Shown here: in pieces, positions 63,480 through 64,000 of the stretch
Position numbering within the stretch: the first letter of the stretch is position 1
Layout of the letters: every line of letters starts with the position of its first letter
DNA from: Lineus longissimus
Lineage: Eukaryota > Nemertea > Pilidiophora > Heteronemertea > Lineidae
Length of the DNA stretch: 64,000 bases
Direction: 5' to 3'
NCBI RefSeq assembly: GCF_910592395.1
Contig: NC_088323.1
Location: 7,504,001 to 7,568,000 of the forward strand
Translations under genes and position numbers: made by a program
Notes under the pieces: model-generated
What the model was told of the DNA's origin: nothing
Seen by the model: the letters and a program-made list of their open reading frames with translations, nothing else
Databases searched by the model: none

Positions 63480-64000
63480 GCTGGCAGATGAGTAATTGCT
63501 CACGACAGATAAAATTGGGTCATGTGGTTGGATATCAATTGATACTTTAATCGATCGGGGTCCCCTTGGCCTCTCTTCTTAAAATGTACCAACAACTAGG
63601 AGAAAAGGGAGAACCATTGACTCCAATGTTTCCGGTATTCGCCAACATTCCATTTACTTGATCAACTGTAAATGTGACAAACGCGATCAGTTATGCAGGA
63701 CAATATCGCGCACGAATCAAAGAGATTTCTGTTTAAATGGAGACCCTTGGTAAAAAAACACCAAAAAAACCTACGAGGCTTGATCAAAGGAGAAATGTTC
63801 TAAACCTAGTACCTCGAGCTGAAATGCAGTGAAAGGCACGAAATGTATCGTGGACCAAAGACAGGATCGTGTTATTCTATCGTAAGACTTACTCGTTATC
63901 GATATTGCCATCAGTTCCATCCAAGTTGATAGTTAAAACTGCTGCAAAGAGTAGGTAAAATACTAAATGGTGCTTTATGGGACCATTGGTGATAAAACGT
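63480..64000. other. Unit 3 spacer to the window end
   Basis: Aligns with 26986-27517 and 50230-50760. The last 80 bp correspond to the first bases of the window, supporting a repeating arrangement. No gene. Confidence 0.6.

Larger units (their letters stand above)
56933..64000. repeat. Large tandem unit, copy 3 (cut by the window end)
   Basis: Aligns from CTACTTGCATCTCTTCTCAATAA onward with units 1 and 2, to the equivalent of 27517/50763. It has a solo LTR (57673-57899) and a TTAA transposon (60107-61496). It shares with unit 2 the two deletions in the 15483-15768 region of unit 1, so units 2 and 3 are closer relatives. Confidence 0.85.

Overview
The window is eukaryotic, most likely from a marine invertebrate genome. 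It is dense in mobile elements: BEL/Pao and Ty3/gypsy LTR retrotransposons, APE-type LINEs, a tRNA-derived SINE, cut-and-paste DNA transposons and MITEs, and decayed Polinton/adintovirus-like DNA. I found no bacterial operon, no rRNA, no functional tRNA and no CRISPR array, and no convincing single-copy host gene. The species cannot be named from sequence alone.

Layout. (1) 1-2303: tail of a long repeat unit, a degenerate short repeat and a probable LINE tail. (2) 2304-10891: a minus-strand BEL/Pao element with identical 254-bp LTRs and a 5-bp target duplication; its gag is split by a 1634-bp foldback transposon and its pol by an 896-bp DNA transposon. (3) 10892-11798: unassigned DNA and the degenerate repeat again, inverted. 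(4) 11799-45428: 'unit 1' of a large tandem repeat. It is interrupted by a TTAA-flanked MITE (12372-13873), a minus-strand gypsy element (16359-24718) that itself holds an L2/CR1-like LINE, a plus-strand BEL/Pao element (29832-38969) and a minus-strand LINE (about 40080-44412). (5) 45429-56932: 'unit 2', about 11.5 kb and free of LTR insertions. It supplies the pre-insertion sites for all the big insertions in unit 1. (6) 56933-64000: the first part of 'unit 3', with a solo LTR and a THAP-encoding TTAA transposon.

The tandem unit carries, on its minus strand, remnants that read as Polinton/adintovirus-like: a penton-like minor capsid fragment, a small coiled-coil protein, a protein-primed family-B DNA polymerase (palm motif A visible in unit 2), and a cluster of four ORFs including a LamG-like lectin-fold protein. 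The polymerase and capsid copies are broken. The LamG-like ORF is open in units 1 and 3.

The most unusual signals are in the 5' leader of the plus-strand BEL/Pao element. One is a degenerate SGNH/GDSL-hydrolase-like reading frame. The other is a set of seven 19-nt hairpins with the same 7-nt loop (ATTGTTG) and three different but always fully complementary stems, which suggests a selected RNA structure. Also notable are the THAP plus P2X7-ballast-like content of the unit 3 transposon, an in-frame fusion of a viral-like ORF to a LINE ORF1, and identical LTRs on a BEL element already carrying two nested transposons.
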